Part shown: piece after piece, positions 26,795 through 36,156 of the stretch
How positions within the stretch are numbered: the first letter of the stretch is position 1
Layout: every line of letters starts with the position of its first letter
Position numbers and translations under genes: made by a program
Origin: JBPRGH01 sp051418055
GTDB taxonomy: Bacteria; Bacteroidota; Bacteroidia; Cytophagales; Cyclobacteriaceae
Assembly (NCBI GenBank): GCA_051418055.1
Contig: JBPRGH010000052.1
Location: 62,001-126,000, forward strand
Direction of reading: 5' to 3'
DNA: 64,000 bases
Notes under the pieces: generated by a model
What the model saw: the letters and a program-made list of their open reading frames with translations, nothing else
Databases searched by the model: none
Told to the model about the DNA's origin: nothing

Positions 26795-28090
26795 TTAATG
26801 GTGATGGTCGTAATATTCACCTCTGAACACCTCGTAGCCTCCGATAGCAAATTCTCTGTCTTCAGGATCTGATCGGTCAAAAACCTTCTCACCTTCAACC
26901 CACGTCTGCTCGACATGTGTATAAACGCTGAGAGGATCACCGGAGAGGATGATAAAATCGGCATCTTTACCTTTCTCTAAAGAGCCTACACGGTCCTGCA
27001 CGTCCATCATTCGTGCATTGGCAAGCGTTACGGCCTCAAGTGCTTTTTCTCTCGACATTCCGGCACGAACACCAAAGGCTGCTGATCTCAGGAAGAGCCG
27101 TGAATCTGTAATCCCATCATCAGTGTGAAATCCAACATCAACTCCTGCTTTTTCAAGCATAACACCATTATTTTGCTGTATTTCCACAGCCTCCAGCTTG
27201 CCGCCCGGAGCATCAAGTATAATTATTGAAGCGGCAACATCAGCTTTCGCTATTTCATCAGCCACTTTCCATGCTTCACTAACATGATGTAAAACCAGCC
27301 TGTAGCCAAATTCTTCTTTTAGCCGGATTGCTGTAAGGATATCATCATGCCGGTGAGTATGATTATGAACTACCCGCTTTCCCTCGAGAACTTCTACAAG
27401 CGCCTCCATATTAATATCTCTTTTTGGCATCTTTTCCGGATCACCTTTAGCAGCATCTATTTTGGCTTTATAATCCTGGGCTTTTACAAACAGGTCCCGA
27501 ACCATTGCTGCGGATTTTGCCCTAGTTCCCGGAAATGGTGTAGCTCCCAATGGATTTGTTCCGTTAGCCATTTTTATCCCTCCGGCAATTTCTTTTGTAG
27601 GGTCATTCACAAAAAGCAGGTCATTAATGGTTTCACCCTCCCGCAGTTTCAGATATACGGTCTGACCGCTCATAAGGTGCCCTGAACCCGGCATAATATT
27701 TACGGAAGTAATACCTCCTGCACGAGCTTTTCGGAAAGAATCGCTTCTTGCATCGATGGCATCAAGTATACGAACATCAGGATGTAACGGAGATGACCTG
27801 TCACCACCATCACCGCCGCCAATGTGCGAGTGTGAATCTACAAGCCCGGGCATTATTACTTTGCCGGTTACATCCTGTACTTCAGCATCGCCGGGTATAC
27901 GAATATCATCTGCCGATCCGACATTAGTTACTTTACCATCTTTGACAATAAGAACACCATTCTCAATAACGTCACCTGAGATGGTATAGATTGTGGCGCC
28001 TTTAAAAACCAACAGATTATCCTGGGCTTTTAAAAAACTTCCTGAACAAAGAATAAGGCTAAAGAGGAAAAAGATCTTTTTAGCTAACAT
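26795..28090 (-). CDS. exported amidohydrolase
   Basis: A 431-residue member of the metal-dependent amidohydrolase superfamily (imidazolonepropionase/dipeptidase-like), with a signal peptide (about 1-22, ending FLKAQ), so it acts in the periplasm or envelope. Metal-site residues are present: HSH at about 87-89 (GLVDSHSH), the His-rich HNHTHRH, LHHVSEAW, and HTDD for the strand-8 aspartate. The N- and C-terminal parts form the composite beta domain (KGKDADFIILSGDPL). The substrate is unknown; peptides or cyclic amides are usual for the superfamily. It is co-transcribed with the metal-less paralog 16 bases downstream. Confidence 0.9.
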   Translation of the reverse strand: MLAKKIFFLFSLILCSGSFLKAQDNLLVFKGATIYTISGDVIENGVLIVKDGKVTNVGSADDIRIPGDAEVQDVTGKVIMPGLVDSHSHIGGGDGGDRSSPLHPDVRILDAIDARSDSFRKARAGGITSVNIMPGSGHLMSGQTVYLKLREGETINDLLFVNDPTKEIAGGIKMANGTNPLGATPFPGTRAKSAAMVRDLFVKAQDYKAKIDAAKGDPEKMPKRDINMEALVEVLEGKRVVHNHTHRHDDILTAIRLKEEFGYRLVLHHVSEAWKVADEIAKADVAASIIILDAPGGKLEAVEIQQNNGVMLEKAGVDVGFHTDDGITDSRLFLRSAAFGVRAGMSREKALEAVTLANARMMDVQDRVGSLEKGKDADFIILSGDPLSVYTHVEQTWVEGEKVFDRSDPEDREFAIGGYEVFRGEYYDHHH

Positions 28091-28261
28091 TTTTTAATTT
28101 TCTTTTTTAGTTTAAAAACTGAATCTAACCAAAAGTAATCAATTAACGCAGTTTTTGGGGGAGAAATACACGAGCGGTAGCTGATATATAATGTCATAAC
28201 CAAAATATTTCTGCCTGCTGTAATTTTTTAATAAGTTTGTTAAGAACAGAATAATAAGCGA

Positions 28262-28930
28262 TTGAAGAAATTCCTGAAATTCCTGGAATGGCTGTTGTTT
28301 TCTTTACTCAGCCTTTTTGCTCTCTATATGATTCTGGCAATCACTTTATCATATTTGAGTACTGATCCGGAGAAAATAGCATGTGACGAGCAGGTAACAA
28401 CATATGTTGCCACTAATGGTGTACATCTTTATATTATTCTGCCTGTTAACAGAGTGGCAGATGAGATCCTGGAAAACCATGAGGTAAGAAGCAATACAAG
28501 ATATATTTCTTTTGGCTGGGGGGATAAGGAGTTTTATATAAACACTCCTAAATGGAGTGATCTTACCCTTGGTACTGCATTAACAGCTTTGTTTGTAAAA
28601 AGCCCTGCAGCACTTCATTTGATGAACCACAACCGGAAGCGTGATCATTGGGTGGAGCTAAAAATTTGCCCTGCCCAACTGGAGGAGCTTAATGAGTATA
28701 TCAGCAATTACTTTCAGAAAGATGAGGGAGGTTATTCTAAAGTTCAAAATATTAACGGCTATTCGGCTAATGATCATTTCTATCTAGCAAAAGGGAATTA
28801 TACCCTTTATCGGACATCAAATGTATGGGTGAATCAGGCTTTGAAAGAGATTCAGGTAGAAACCTCACTCTGGTCGCCTTTTGATTTTGGTGTGTTACAT
28901 CATGTAAAAAAAATAGATAACAGCAATTAA
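28262..28930 (+). CDS. TIGR02117/DUF2459 family protein
   Basis: This 222-residue protein has one N-terminal membrane helix (about 8-30) and a conserved periplasmic part beginning VATNGVHLYIILPVNR, typical of DUF2459 (TIGR02117), a conserved family of unknown function. Family hallmarks FGWGDKEFYINTPKW and FYLAKGNYTLYRTSNVWVN are present. No ATG is available at the 5' end, and an in-frame stop lies at 28241-28243; TTG at 28262 is the best start. The 3' end overlaps the convergent VOC gene by 4 bases. Confidence 0.85.
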   Translation: MKKFLKFLEWLLFSLLSLFALYMILAITLSYLSTDPEKIACDEQVTTYVATNGVHLYIILPVNRVADEILENHEVRSNTRYISFGWGDKEFYINTPKWSDLTLGTALTALFVKSPAALHLMNHNRKRDHWVELKICPAQLEELNEYISNYFQKDEGGYSKVQNINGYSANDHFYLAKGNYTLYRTSNVWVNQALKEIQVETSLWSPFDFGVLHHVKKIDNSN

Positions 28931-29409
28931 ATTTCCTGCAACAAATTCTCAATATTCAATGGGCGGGTGTACATTTCAATTGACCCATCGGCTTTTTTAG
29001 GCCACAGTTCTTTCGGCTTGTCCCAATAAAGCTCCAGTCCGTTTTGATCGGGATCATTGAGATATAATGCTTCAGATACACCATGATCAGCTGCTCCGGT
29101 AAACCCATATTTATTGTCAATTATCCGCTGATAGATTTTTGCAAGATCTTTCCTGGTAGGGTAGACGATGGCTACATGGAATAATCCGGTTGTATTAGGG
29201 GCTGGCGGGTTGCCATTTTTGCTCTGCCAGGTATTCAGGCCAATATGATGATGATAACCTCCGGCGGAGATAAAAGCTGCATCCTTTCCGTAGGTAGTAA
29301 TAAGCTCGAAACCCAGCAGATCACAATAAAATTTTAGTGCTCTGTCCAGATCTGAAACTTTTAAATGCACATGGCCAATTCGCGTTTGATCAGGGACTTT
29401 ATAATTCAT
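28927..29409 (-). CDS. VOC family protein, catechol dioxygenase-like
   Basis: Vicinal-oxygen-chelate fold protein of 160 residues with two beta-alpha-beta-beta-beta modules. Probable metal ligands are the His in GHVHLKVSD, the His in GLFHVAIVYP and the Glu in GLELYWD, as in ring-cleaving catechol 2,3-dioxygenases of the CatE type. The real reaction is uncertain, since these single-domain proteins are also annotated as glyoxalases. It is co-directional with the permease and rbfA genes (16-base gap), perhaps as the last gene of that operon. Confidence 0.85.
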   Translation of the reverse strand: MNYKVPDQTRIGHVHLKVSDLDRALKFYCDLLGFELITTYGKDAAFISAGGYHHHIGLNTWQSKNGNPPAPNTTGLFHVAIVYPTRKDLAKIYQRIIDNKYGFTGAADHGVSEALYLNDPDQNGLELYWDKPKELWPKKADGSIEMYTRPLNIENLLQEI

Positions 29410-29425
29410 TTTTAATCACATTAAA

Positions 29426-30649
29426 CTATAGATTGGCTACGGAATTATATTTCGTGGCAAGTATTGCTGGCCTGTAGGAGATAAGGATAGTAATAAATAT
29501 TAAACTGGCCGCAGTATAGACAAAATCCATTACTTTCATTTTAACCGGATAATTTTCCAGCACAGAAGTTTCCATACCCATTGAAACTAATCCTACTGAT
29601 TGCTGAAGATAGCACAATATTGCTCCCAGGGCCATACCAATTACAGCGCCCCCAAGAGAAATAATGGCTCCCTCAAAAATAAATATTCTTCGTACCAATA
29701 CATTGTTGGCCCCCATAGCATAAAGCACAGAAATATCTTTCTTTTTATCCAGGCCAAGCATTGTAAGTGAGAAAAAAATATTCAGCGAACCTACTGCTAG
29801 GATTAAAGAAAAAGCTATAAAAACAAACAGCTTTTCCAATTTAAGAAGCCTGTAAAGATCTGCATGTTGCTCCTGGTTTGTTAGTACATTAAATTCATCA
29901 CCTAATTTACTTTGCAGGCGCTGTTCTACTTTTTTTGCCTCGGCACCCGGTGTTAGAAGAACTTCCAGAGAAGTACGTTTATCACCATAATTTAATAGAT
30001 CTGCAGCAAAATCCAGTGGTACAAAAATGAAATTCTCATCATAGTTTTTCTCAATGGCAAAAACACTTCCCACCAGAATATTTTTTTTGCTGTACATCTG
30101 ATTGATGTCTATACTTCCCGGCCGTACGTCTTTAATATAAAATACCTGTAACGGGTAGAGGGTATTTCCGGGCATAACAGAAAGTGAATACTGAATTCCA
30201 CGACCGATAATGGCATAGCTGGTACCTTCTTCTTTTAATTTGAGCTCACCACTTACAATTGCCTGATCGATACGATTTTGCTCTAAAAAATTTTCGCTGA
30301 CACCTTTTATGGTGGCCACCATATCAGCATCCCGGTACCGTACATAAGCATAATCTTCAATAACCTCCGTTACGATATCTACACCTTCAGTACCTTTTAA
30401 TTCCTGCAGGAATACATCATTAACTTCAAAGGATTTACCCTTTGCTGCTTCAATTTTTATCTGGGGGTCAAATGTGCCATAAAGCTTTTCCAGAAGTGAT
30501 TCGAGCCCATTGAATACAGAAAGTACAATTATTAATGCTGCTGTACATATAGCCACCCCTATCATAGAGATGATACTGATGACATTTATAAAATTTCTTT
30601 TTTTACTGGAGAAAAAATATTTACGCGCTATAAATAAAGGTAGCTTCAT
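29426..30649 (-). CDS. LolC/LolE-type ABC transporter permease
   Basis: Inner-membrane permease of 407 residues: one N-terminal helix (about 20-45), a large periplasmic MacB-like domain (about 50-260), and three C-terminal helices forming the FtsX domain (about 270-395). The N-terminal segment FINVISIISMIGVAICTAAL and the FtsX part resemble LolC/E, which extract lipoproteins from the inner membrane. No ATPase gene is adjacent, as is common for this gene in Bacteroidota. It overlaps rbfA by 4 bases (ATGA), indicating coupled translation. Confidence 0.9.
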   Translation of the reverse strand: MKLPLFIARKYFFSSKKRNFINVISIISMIGVAICTAALIIVLSVFNGLESLLEKLYGTFDPQIKIEAAKGKSFEVNDVFLQELKGTEGVDIVTEVIEDYAYVRYRDADMVATIKGVSENFLEQNRIDQAIVSGELKLKEEGTSYAIIGRGIQYSLSVMPGNTLYPLQVFYIKDVRPGSIDINQMYSKKNILVGSVFAIEKNYDENFIFVPLDFAADLLNYGDKRTSLEVLLTPGAEAKKVEQRLQSKLGDEFNVLTNQEQHADLYRLLKLEKLFVFIAFSLILAVGSLNIFFSLTMLGLDKKKDISVLYAMGANNVLVRRIFIFEGAIISLGGAVIGMALGAILCYLQQSVGLVSMGMETSVLENYPVKMKVMDFVYTAASLIFITILISYRPAILATKYNSVANL

Positions 30650-31029
30650 TCGTTATTTTTATCCTCATCCTCTTCGGCAGGGGGAATATCAAGACTGTCA
30701 ATGATTGAATCCATTCGTGCAGCACGCTCTTGCAGCTCATCTTTATAAAAATGTAATTCAGGCACTTTCCGCATTTGCTTGCCTATACGGTTTCCAACAA
30801 GCTTACGAATTTCACTTTTATGAGAATTTATCCGGTCAATCATCTCATCCTTATCCTTCACCATCATCATGCTCAAATAAATACGTGCAATGCTCAGATC
30901 AGGTGTAACCGATACATCAGAGACAGATATAAGCTTATTTTTAAATAAACCCCATTTATCTTTTTGAAAAATATCGCTAATATCTTTTTGTATTTGCTTC
31001 GCAATTTTCTGTTGTCTGGTGCCTTCCAT
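30646..31029 (-). CDS. rbfA: ribosome-binding factor A
   Basis: RbfA binds the 30S subunit and helps mature the 5' end of 16S rRNA. The 127-residue product begins MEGTRQQKIAKQIQKDIS and has the KH-like core with VTPDLSIARIYLSMM followed by RKLVGNRIGKQMRKVPELHFYKDE, a clear family match. The acidic C-terminal tail is longer than in E. coli. The permease gene overlaps its 3' end by 4 bases. Confidence 0.94.
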   Translation of the reverse strand: MEGTRQQKIAKQIQKDISDIFQKDKWGLFKNKLISVSDVSVTPDLSIARIYLSMMMVKDKDEMIDRINSHKSEIRKLVGNRIGKQMRKVPELHFYKDELQERAARMDSIIDSLDIPPAEEDEDKNNE

Positions 31030-31118
31030 TTACTATCCCTTCTAAAATATTAGTAACGTATCAATAATAACACTTATTTTTGAGCAGTGTCTGATTTAAA
31101 AATGTAAAATTACGCAAT

Positions 31119-32528
31119 TTGTTAAGCTTTTTCAGATTTAATGATCCTTACCGGCTGGTATTTGTTTTTTTAATCCTGCTGATTATCCGTTTACCTGTGT
31201 TACTTTCTGATGATGCATTATCTCATAGTGACCTTCATTATATGGTAATCGGTGAAAAGATGGATGAAGGTGCCATGCTTTATATCGAACTATGGGATAA
31301 TATTGCTCCTTTAGCTGCAGGTGTGTACTGGATAATCGATGCGTTATTCGGCCGTTCATTACTGGCTTATCAAATTATCAGCCTTCTTTTAATTACTATA
31401 CAGGCTGCAATTTTTAATCGGTTGCTACTAAATAATAAAGCATTTAATGAAAATAGTTATGCCCCGGCATTAATTTATGTCATATGTGCTTCTTTATTTT
31501 TTGATTTTTTTACTCTTACACCCATTTTGATGAGCATCACTTTTCTGCTGATGGCACTGGATCGTCTTTTTGATCATATGGAAATCAGGGCCAAACGTGA
31601 TGAACAGATCTTTAGTATTGGGTTGCAAATTGGTGTCGCAGCATTATTTTATTTGCCTGTAATTATTATTGCACCTGCTATTTTACTCATTCTGGCATTT
31701 TTTACCGGTACTGTTTTCAGAAGATATATCCTGCTCTCTTTTGGGGTTACCCTGCCATTTTTGTTATTAATAGCCTATTACTTATTAAAGGATGGTGTTC
31801 GGGACCTTTATTACAGTTTCTTCAATCCATGGATGGTGATAGATGCTGAGAGCCTTATGGATTTTTCAGGGTTAGCGATAATTCTTGCCGTACCTGCCAT
31901 ATACCTTCTGCTAGGGTTTGGAAAAGTAATGCAGGGGTTAAGATTTACAAATTATCAGTTAAGGCTAACGCAGGCGATGTTCATTTGGCTGCTGTTTTCA
32001 GTAGTTATAATGTTTTTCGGCACAAAGTTGGCACCAGCTAAATTTATGTTACTTGTTCCTCCTTTAGCTTTTTATATATCTCATTATTTCCTTTCTATGA
32101 GAAAAAACCTGAAGTCGGAAATAATATTTGCTTTTTTCTTTGTACCGGTACTTCTGGTTTCATTAGGCACTTATTTCGATTTTTTCTTCACGAAAAATTA
32201 CGTGCACTATAAGCGCCTGCTGGTTTCTTCAACCCCTTATGATGAAATGGTTAAAGGAAAATCTGTATTGGTGCTTGATGAAAATGTGGATATTTATAAA
32301 GAAGCCACTCTTGCGACGCCATATTTCAACTGGCGCCTTACAGAACCCCTTTTTGACTCTCCGGAATATTATGATAATATAACTGAAATATTTGTTGCTT
32401 TTAAAAATGACCCTCCTGCCATTGTTATTGACCCGCACCAAAAAATGGAGGAGGTAATGAAACATATTCCATGGCTGAAAGAAAACTACCGCCTCCTTGA
32501 AGAGGATATTTATACTATTAACAACTGA
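31119..32528 (+). CDS. polytopic membrane protein
   Basis: Integral membrane protein of 469 residues with about 10-11 predicted helices and a C-terminal soluble part of about 90 residues. The start is a TTG at 31119 (LSFFRFNDPYR): an in-frame stop lies at 31092-31094 and the first ATG would cut off the first helix. Alternating hydrophobic segments with short charged loops, plus the early SHSDLHYMVIGEKMDEG loop, suggest a membrane glycosyltransferase-like or DUF6427-like protein, but no catalytic motif is certain. The 3' end overlaps rpiB by 11 bases. Confidence 0.7.
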   Translation: MLSFFRFNDPYRLVFVFLILLIIRLPVLLSDDALSHSDLHYMVIGEKMDEGAMLYIELWDNIAPLAAGVYWIIDALFGRSLLAYQIISLLLITIQAAIFNRLLLNNKAFNENSYAPALIYVICASLFFDFFTLTPILMSITFLLMALDRLFDHMEIRAKRDEQIFSIGLQIGVAALFYLPVIIIAPAILLILAFFTGTVFRRYILLSFGVTLPFLLLIAYYLLKDGVRDLYYSFFNPWMVIDAESLMDFSGLAIILAVPAIYLLLGFGKVMQGLRFTNYQLRLTQAMFIWLLFSVVIMFFGTKLAPAKFMLLVPPLAFYISHYFLSMRKNLKSEIIFAFFFVPVLLVSLGTYFDFFFTKNYVHYKRLLVSSTPYDEMVKGKSVLVLDENVDIYKEATLATPYFNWRLTEPLFDSPEYYDNITEIFVAFKNDPPAIVIDPHQKMEEVMKHIPWLKENYRLLEEDIYTINN

Positions 32529-32946
32529 TCTTGTTTACTCTTCTTTCATGTCTTCCACCTTCAAAGGAAGACTTCAGAAAAGCGTCAGTGATTGTTTCTG
32601 CAAGCTCATAAGCCACGAAGCGCGAAGGAATGCAAAGGACATTTGCATTGTTATGTGTGCGTGCTAATTCCGCAAGCTCTTTATTCCAGCAGATGGCTGC
32701 CCTCACCTTTGAATGTTTATTTGCTGCCATTGCCACACCATTAGCACTGCCACAGATCAAAATACCCAGGTCGGCTTTTGACTCACTCACATCATCAGCG
32801 ACAGGATGAGCAAAATCCGGATAGTCGACAGATTCAGGGCTATCTGTTCCATGATCGGTAACATTGTGGCCATCTTCTTTTAGCTTATTAATTAGCTGTT
32901 GTTTGTACTCAAAACCAGCGTGATCGGCACCTATTGAAATTTTCAT
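32518..32946 (-). CDS. rpiB: ribose 5-phosphate isomerase B
   Basis: Interconverts ribose 5-phosphate and ribulose 5-phosphate. The 142-residue RpiB/LacAB fold begins ISIGADHAGFEYKQ (Asp8 and His9 lie in the substrate pocket) and includes GILICGSANGVAMAANK, where many RpiB proteins have a catalytic Cys in the CGTG/CGSG loop (Cys68 here). The C-terminal RHERRVNKI supplies the phosphate-binding arginines. It is followed 24 bases upstream by tatC on the same strand. Confidence 0.92.
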   Translation of the reverse strand: MKISIGADHAGFEYKQQLINKLKEDGHNVTDHGTDSPESVDYPDFAHPVADDVSESKADLGILICGSANGVAMAANKHSKVRAAICWNKELAELARTHNNANVLCIPSRFVAYELAETITDAFLKSSFEGGRHERRVNKISC

Positions 32947-32970
32947 AGTAATAATTTTTTTTAAATAAAT

Positions 32971-33825
32971 CTACTGCTTCATTGGTTTATCATCTCCGTA
33001 TAACTCCCTTTCTCTTTTTCGCATTCTCTTTAGAGTGATGCGTGATACATATATGCTCACTTCGTACAATCCAACCAAGGGAATAGCAATAAGGATCTGG
33101 CTAAAGGGATCAGGAGGTGTTAAAACCGCACCCAAAACTAATATAATAACAAGCGCATGCCGGCGATAAGTTCTTAGAAAGTCAGGAGTTACCACGCCCA
33201 CTTTTGTAAGGAAATAAATAACCATCGGAAGCTGGAATAATATTCCGCTGCCCAGCACCAGCATTGTTACAGTCCCTACATAGCTTGTGATATCAAACTC
33301 ATTCATGATCATTTCATTCACCTGATAGTTGGCAAGGAAATTAACCGCAAGAGGGGACATGATATAATAGCCAAAGAGAACTCCTGTAGCAAAAAGCAAA
33401 GAGACAAAGAATACTGCTCCTTTTGAAGATTGGCGTTCTTTTGAATACATGCCAGGGCTTACAAAGCGCCAGATCTCCCAAAAGACATAAGGAAAAGAAG
33501 CAATTATCCCTATCACCATTGAAGAGGTGATGTGCATGGTAAATTGTCCGGTCATTTTTCTACTCTGCAGCCTGAATGGCATATCACCAATACAAAGTGC
33601 ATCGATATTTACTGCATCACTTAAGCGGCACATCATTTTAAATGTCCAGAAATCTGGTTGTGCAGGACCTAAAATGACAACGCCAAAGACAAAATCTACA
33701 GCAATAAAAGCTGCTATCGAAATTACCATAACGGCTATAGCAGCCCTGATAAGATGCCATCGCAGCTCTTCCAGGTGCTCCAGGAAAGACATTTCCTTAC
33801 TTTGATCGGGTTGGTCTAGTGGCAC
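32971..33825 (-). CDS. tatC: Sec-independent translocase TatC
   Basis: Core receptor of the twin-arginine export system; it recognises RR signal peptides and works with TatA. The 284-residue protein has six membrane helices. The conserved N-terminal MSFLEHLEELRWHLIRA and FPYVFWEIWRFVSPGMYSKE segments carry the signal-peptide binding glutamates. A Tat-exported GH109-like protein occurs at 56520, so the system has a client in this window. It sits in a minus-strand run glyA-tatC-rpiB with 3- and 24-base gaps. No tatA gene is nearby. Confidence 0.95.
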   Translation of the reverse strand: MPLDQPDQSKEMSFLEHLEELRWHLIRAAIAVMVISIAAFIAVDFVFGVVILGPAQPDFWTFKMMCRLSDAVNIDALCIGDMPFRLQSRKMTGQFTMHITSSMVIGIIASFPYVFWEIWRFVSPGMYSKERQSSKGAVFFVSLLFATGVLFGYYIMSPLAVNFLANYQVNEMIMNEFDITSYVGTVTMLVLGSGILFQLPMVIYFLTKVGVVTPDFLRTYRRHALVIILVLGAVLTPPDPFSQILIAIPLVGLYEVSIYVSRITLKRMRKRERELYGDDKPMKQ

Positions 33826-33828
33826 GGC

Positions 33829-35100
33829 TTATTGGTACAAAGGAAAATTTTTCATCCAGCTATGAATTTCTTCACGTATTTCCTGTAGCCTCTTTTCATT
33901 ATCTTGGTTTTCAAGTGCTACATCAATGTAATTTACAATTCTCTCCATATCATCCTCTTTTAATCCTCGTGTAGTCATCGCGGCAGTACCAATTCGTATA
34001 CCTGAAGTTACAAACGGAGATTTGTCATCAAAAGGTACCATATTTTTATTTATTGTAATATCAGCCTTGCCCAAAGCTTCCTCTGCCTCTTTACCATTGA
34101 GTCCTTTATTTCTAAGGTCAATAAGCATCATATGATTGTCTGTTCCATTAGAAACCAGATTATAATCCTTATCAGTAAATGCTTTGGCCATGGCCTGTGC
34201 ATTTTTCACAACCTGAACTACATATTCCATGTATTTGTCGGAGAGAGCTTCATAAAAAGAAACTGCCTTTGCAGCAATAACATGTTCTAAAGGCCCTCCC
34301 TGCGTTCCCGGAAATACTGCAGAATCCAGGATAGAAGACATCTTTTTAATAATACCTTTAGGTGTTTTGTGCCCCATAGGATTTTCAAAATCTTCTCCCA
34401 TCATTATAACTCCCCCGCGAGGTCCACGTAAAGTTTTATGGGTAGTTGAAGTTATTATATGACAGTAAGGAAGCGGATCATTTAAAACTCCACGTGCTAT
34501 TAAACCGGCAGGATGAGAGATATCCGCAAGCAAAAGGGCTCCAACTTCATCTGCAGTTTCTCTAAGATGCTCATAGTTCCAGTCACGGCTGTAGGCAGAT
34601 GCTCCACAAATGATTAATTTTGGCTTTTCTTTTTTAGCTGTTTTTCGAACTTCATCCCAATCAATAAGTCCTGAATCTTTATCTACTCCATAAAAAGATG
34701 GTTTATAAAGCTTTCCGGAGAAATTTACAGGAGATCCGTGAGTAAGATGACCCCCATGAGAAAGGTCAAATCCAAGGATCTTATCTCCCGGCTCAAGTAC
34801 ACCAAGCATAACGGCAGAATTTGCCTGTGCACCAGAATGTGGCTGTACATTAGCCCAGGTAGCGCCAAATAATTCTTTTACCCGGTCAATTGCCAGCTGC
34901 TCTACCTCATCTACAACATCACATCCTCCATAGTACCTTTTGCCGGGAAGGCCTTCAGCATATTTATTTGTAAGAACGCTCCCCATTGCCTCCATCACCT
35001 GTGGTGAAGTGAAGTTTTCAGAAGCGATAAGCTCTATCTCATTTTCCTGACGTGACCTTTCTTTTTCTATTAATTCAAAAATTTTAGTATCTTTTTGCAT
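33829..35100 (-). CDS. glyA: serine hydroxymethyltransferase
   Basis: PLP enzyme that converts serine plus tetrahydrofolate to glycine plus methylene-THF, the main one-carbon source. At 423 residues it has normal length. The PLP lysine is Lys222 in [13 protein letters not shown]; the cofactor-stacking His is in QPHSGAQAN; and [11 protein letters not shown] is conserved. It appears to be the first gene of the glyA-tatC-rpiB run, starting 54 bases from the divergent DUF2807 lipoprotein gene. Confidence 0.96.
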   Translation of the reverse strand: MQKDTKIFELIEKERSRQENEIELIASENFTSPQVMEAMGSVLTNKYAEGLPGKRYYGGCDVVDEVEQLAIDRVKELFGATWANVQPHSGAQANSAVMLGVLEPGDKILGFDLSHGGHLTHGSPVNFSGKLYKPSFYGVDKDSGLIDWDEVRKTAKKEKPKLIICGASAYSRDWNYEHLRETADEVGALLLADISHPAGLIARGVLNDPLPYCHIITSTTHKTLRGPRGGVIMMGEDFENPMGHKTPKGIIKKMSSILDSAVFPGTQGGPLEHVIAAKAVSFYEALSDKYMEYVVQVVKNAQAMAKAFTDKDYNLVSNGTDNHMMLIDLRNKGLNGKEAEEALGKADITINKNMVPFDDKSPFVTSGIRIGTAAMTTRGLKEDDMERIVNYIDVALENQDNEKRLQEIREEIHSWMKNFPLYQ

Positions 35101-35153
35101 CAGATGAATGTTAAATTGACCTCAAAATTAACTAACCTTATAAATTTTATACT

Positions 35154-35858
35154 ATGCAACGCCTATTTGTCCCTCTTGTTTTTCTGTTATTTCTTATAAA
35201 CTGCAATGGAATCAGCTATGAACGTGGTAATGGCGATATTGTGGAAAAGAAAAAAAATATTGGTGAATTTGATGAGGTACATATAACCGGCAATTATGAT
35301 ATAACTTTTAAGCCTACCGAAAAACCTTCATTGACCATTACTACCGATGAAAACCTGCATCAATATATCGATGTGGAGCAGGATGGCAATGTATTAAAAA
35401 TAGTTTCCACCAAAGGATTAAGAAGTGACCATGGCGTTAAGATGACAATAGGTTATCAGGATATAAATCAGCTAAAATTGGGTGGCGCTTCTACAGTTAC
35501 TAATGAAAGTGTATTGACAGGAGACCGCTTTACTTTGGAAATGGCAGGTGCCGGGGCGCTGAAGATGGAAATGGATGTACAGCAGTTAAAAGTTAATATT
35601 TCAGGTGCCGGATCTGTAGAGCTTAAGGGAAAAACAGAGTCGCAGGAGGTTCATATGAGCGGGGCCGGAGGCCTGGATGCCGAAGAGCTGATAAGTGAAA
35701 ATGCGGAAATCCATATTTCGGGTGTTGGCGGCGCACATGTATATGTTACTAATAGCCTTAAAGCATCAGTAAGCGGAGTAGGGGGCATAACTTATTCAGG
35801 TAACCCTAAAGAAGTGCGAAAGGATATTTCAGGGCTGGGAAGTATTTCTGAAAAGTAG
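35154..35858 (+). CDS. DUF2807 (head GIN) lipoprotein
   Basis: Exported 234-residue protein with a type II signal peptide (LFLINC, lipidated Cys17) and a DUF2807 domain, a right-handed beta-helix of short repeats. These are visible as GAGALKMEM, GAGSVELKG, GAGGLDAEE, GVGGAHVYV and GVGGITYSG in the second half, which is the 'GIN' head-domain pattern. Such proteins are abundant in Bacteroidota and thought to be surface or outer-membrane associated; their function is not established. Confidence 0.87.
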   Translation: MQRLFVPLVFLLFLINCNGISYERGNGDIVEKKKNIGEFDEVHITGNYDITFKPTEKPSLTITTDENLHQYIDVEQDGNVLKIVSTKGLRSDHGVKMTIGYQDINQLKLGGASTVTNESVLTGDRFTLEMAGAGALKMEMDVQQLKVNISGAGSVELKGKTESQEVHMSGAGGLDAEELISENAEIHISGVGGAHVYVTNSLKASVSGVGGITYSGNPKEVRKDISGLGSISEK

Positions 35859-35864
35859 GGTTTT

Positions 35865-36130
35865 CAGTAGGCAATATGCAGTATGCAGTAGGCAATTTTT
35901 AGTAATGAGTCCTTAGTCTTTAGTATTTAAAAAGCAGCTTTTGGAAACAGGGACAGAGGCAGTTAACAGTAATAGTTGCCAATTGACAAAAAGCAGTTAG
36001 TAATTTCCCAGTGGTTTTAACTATGCGCGCCGGATCCCTCCTTTAGGAGTTGGAGGTGCGAAGAAGCCTACAGTAGGCAATAATTAGTCTTGAGTCCTGA
36101 GTACCTAGTATTGAGTAAAAAAATTAAAGA
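35865..36130. repeat. intergenic mini-repeats
   Basis: The stretch between the lipoprotein and the next gene is made of loosely repeated words: GCAGTAGGCAATATGCAGTA, further CAGTAGGCAAT copies, and AGTCCTTAGTC / AGTCCTGAGTACCTAG variants. It also holds a GC-rich block (GCGCGCCGGATCCCTCCTTT, then AGGAGTTGGAGG) whose CCTCC/GGAGG parts can pair. No coding or RNA gene is recognised; the pattern resembles eroded short repeats. Confidence 0.45.
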
Positions 36131-36156
36131 ACCTTAGACTCCAGACCTCTGACTTC

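Noticed and set aside
26779..26964. Upstream extension of the second amidohydrolase gene (62 extra codons)
   Set aside because: It lies inside the upstream gene, resembles nothing, and would bury the signal peptide; the start at 26778 has a ribosome-binding site.
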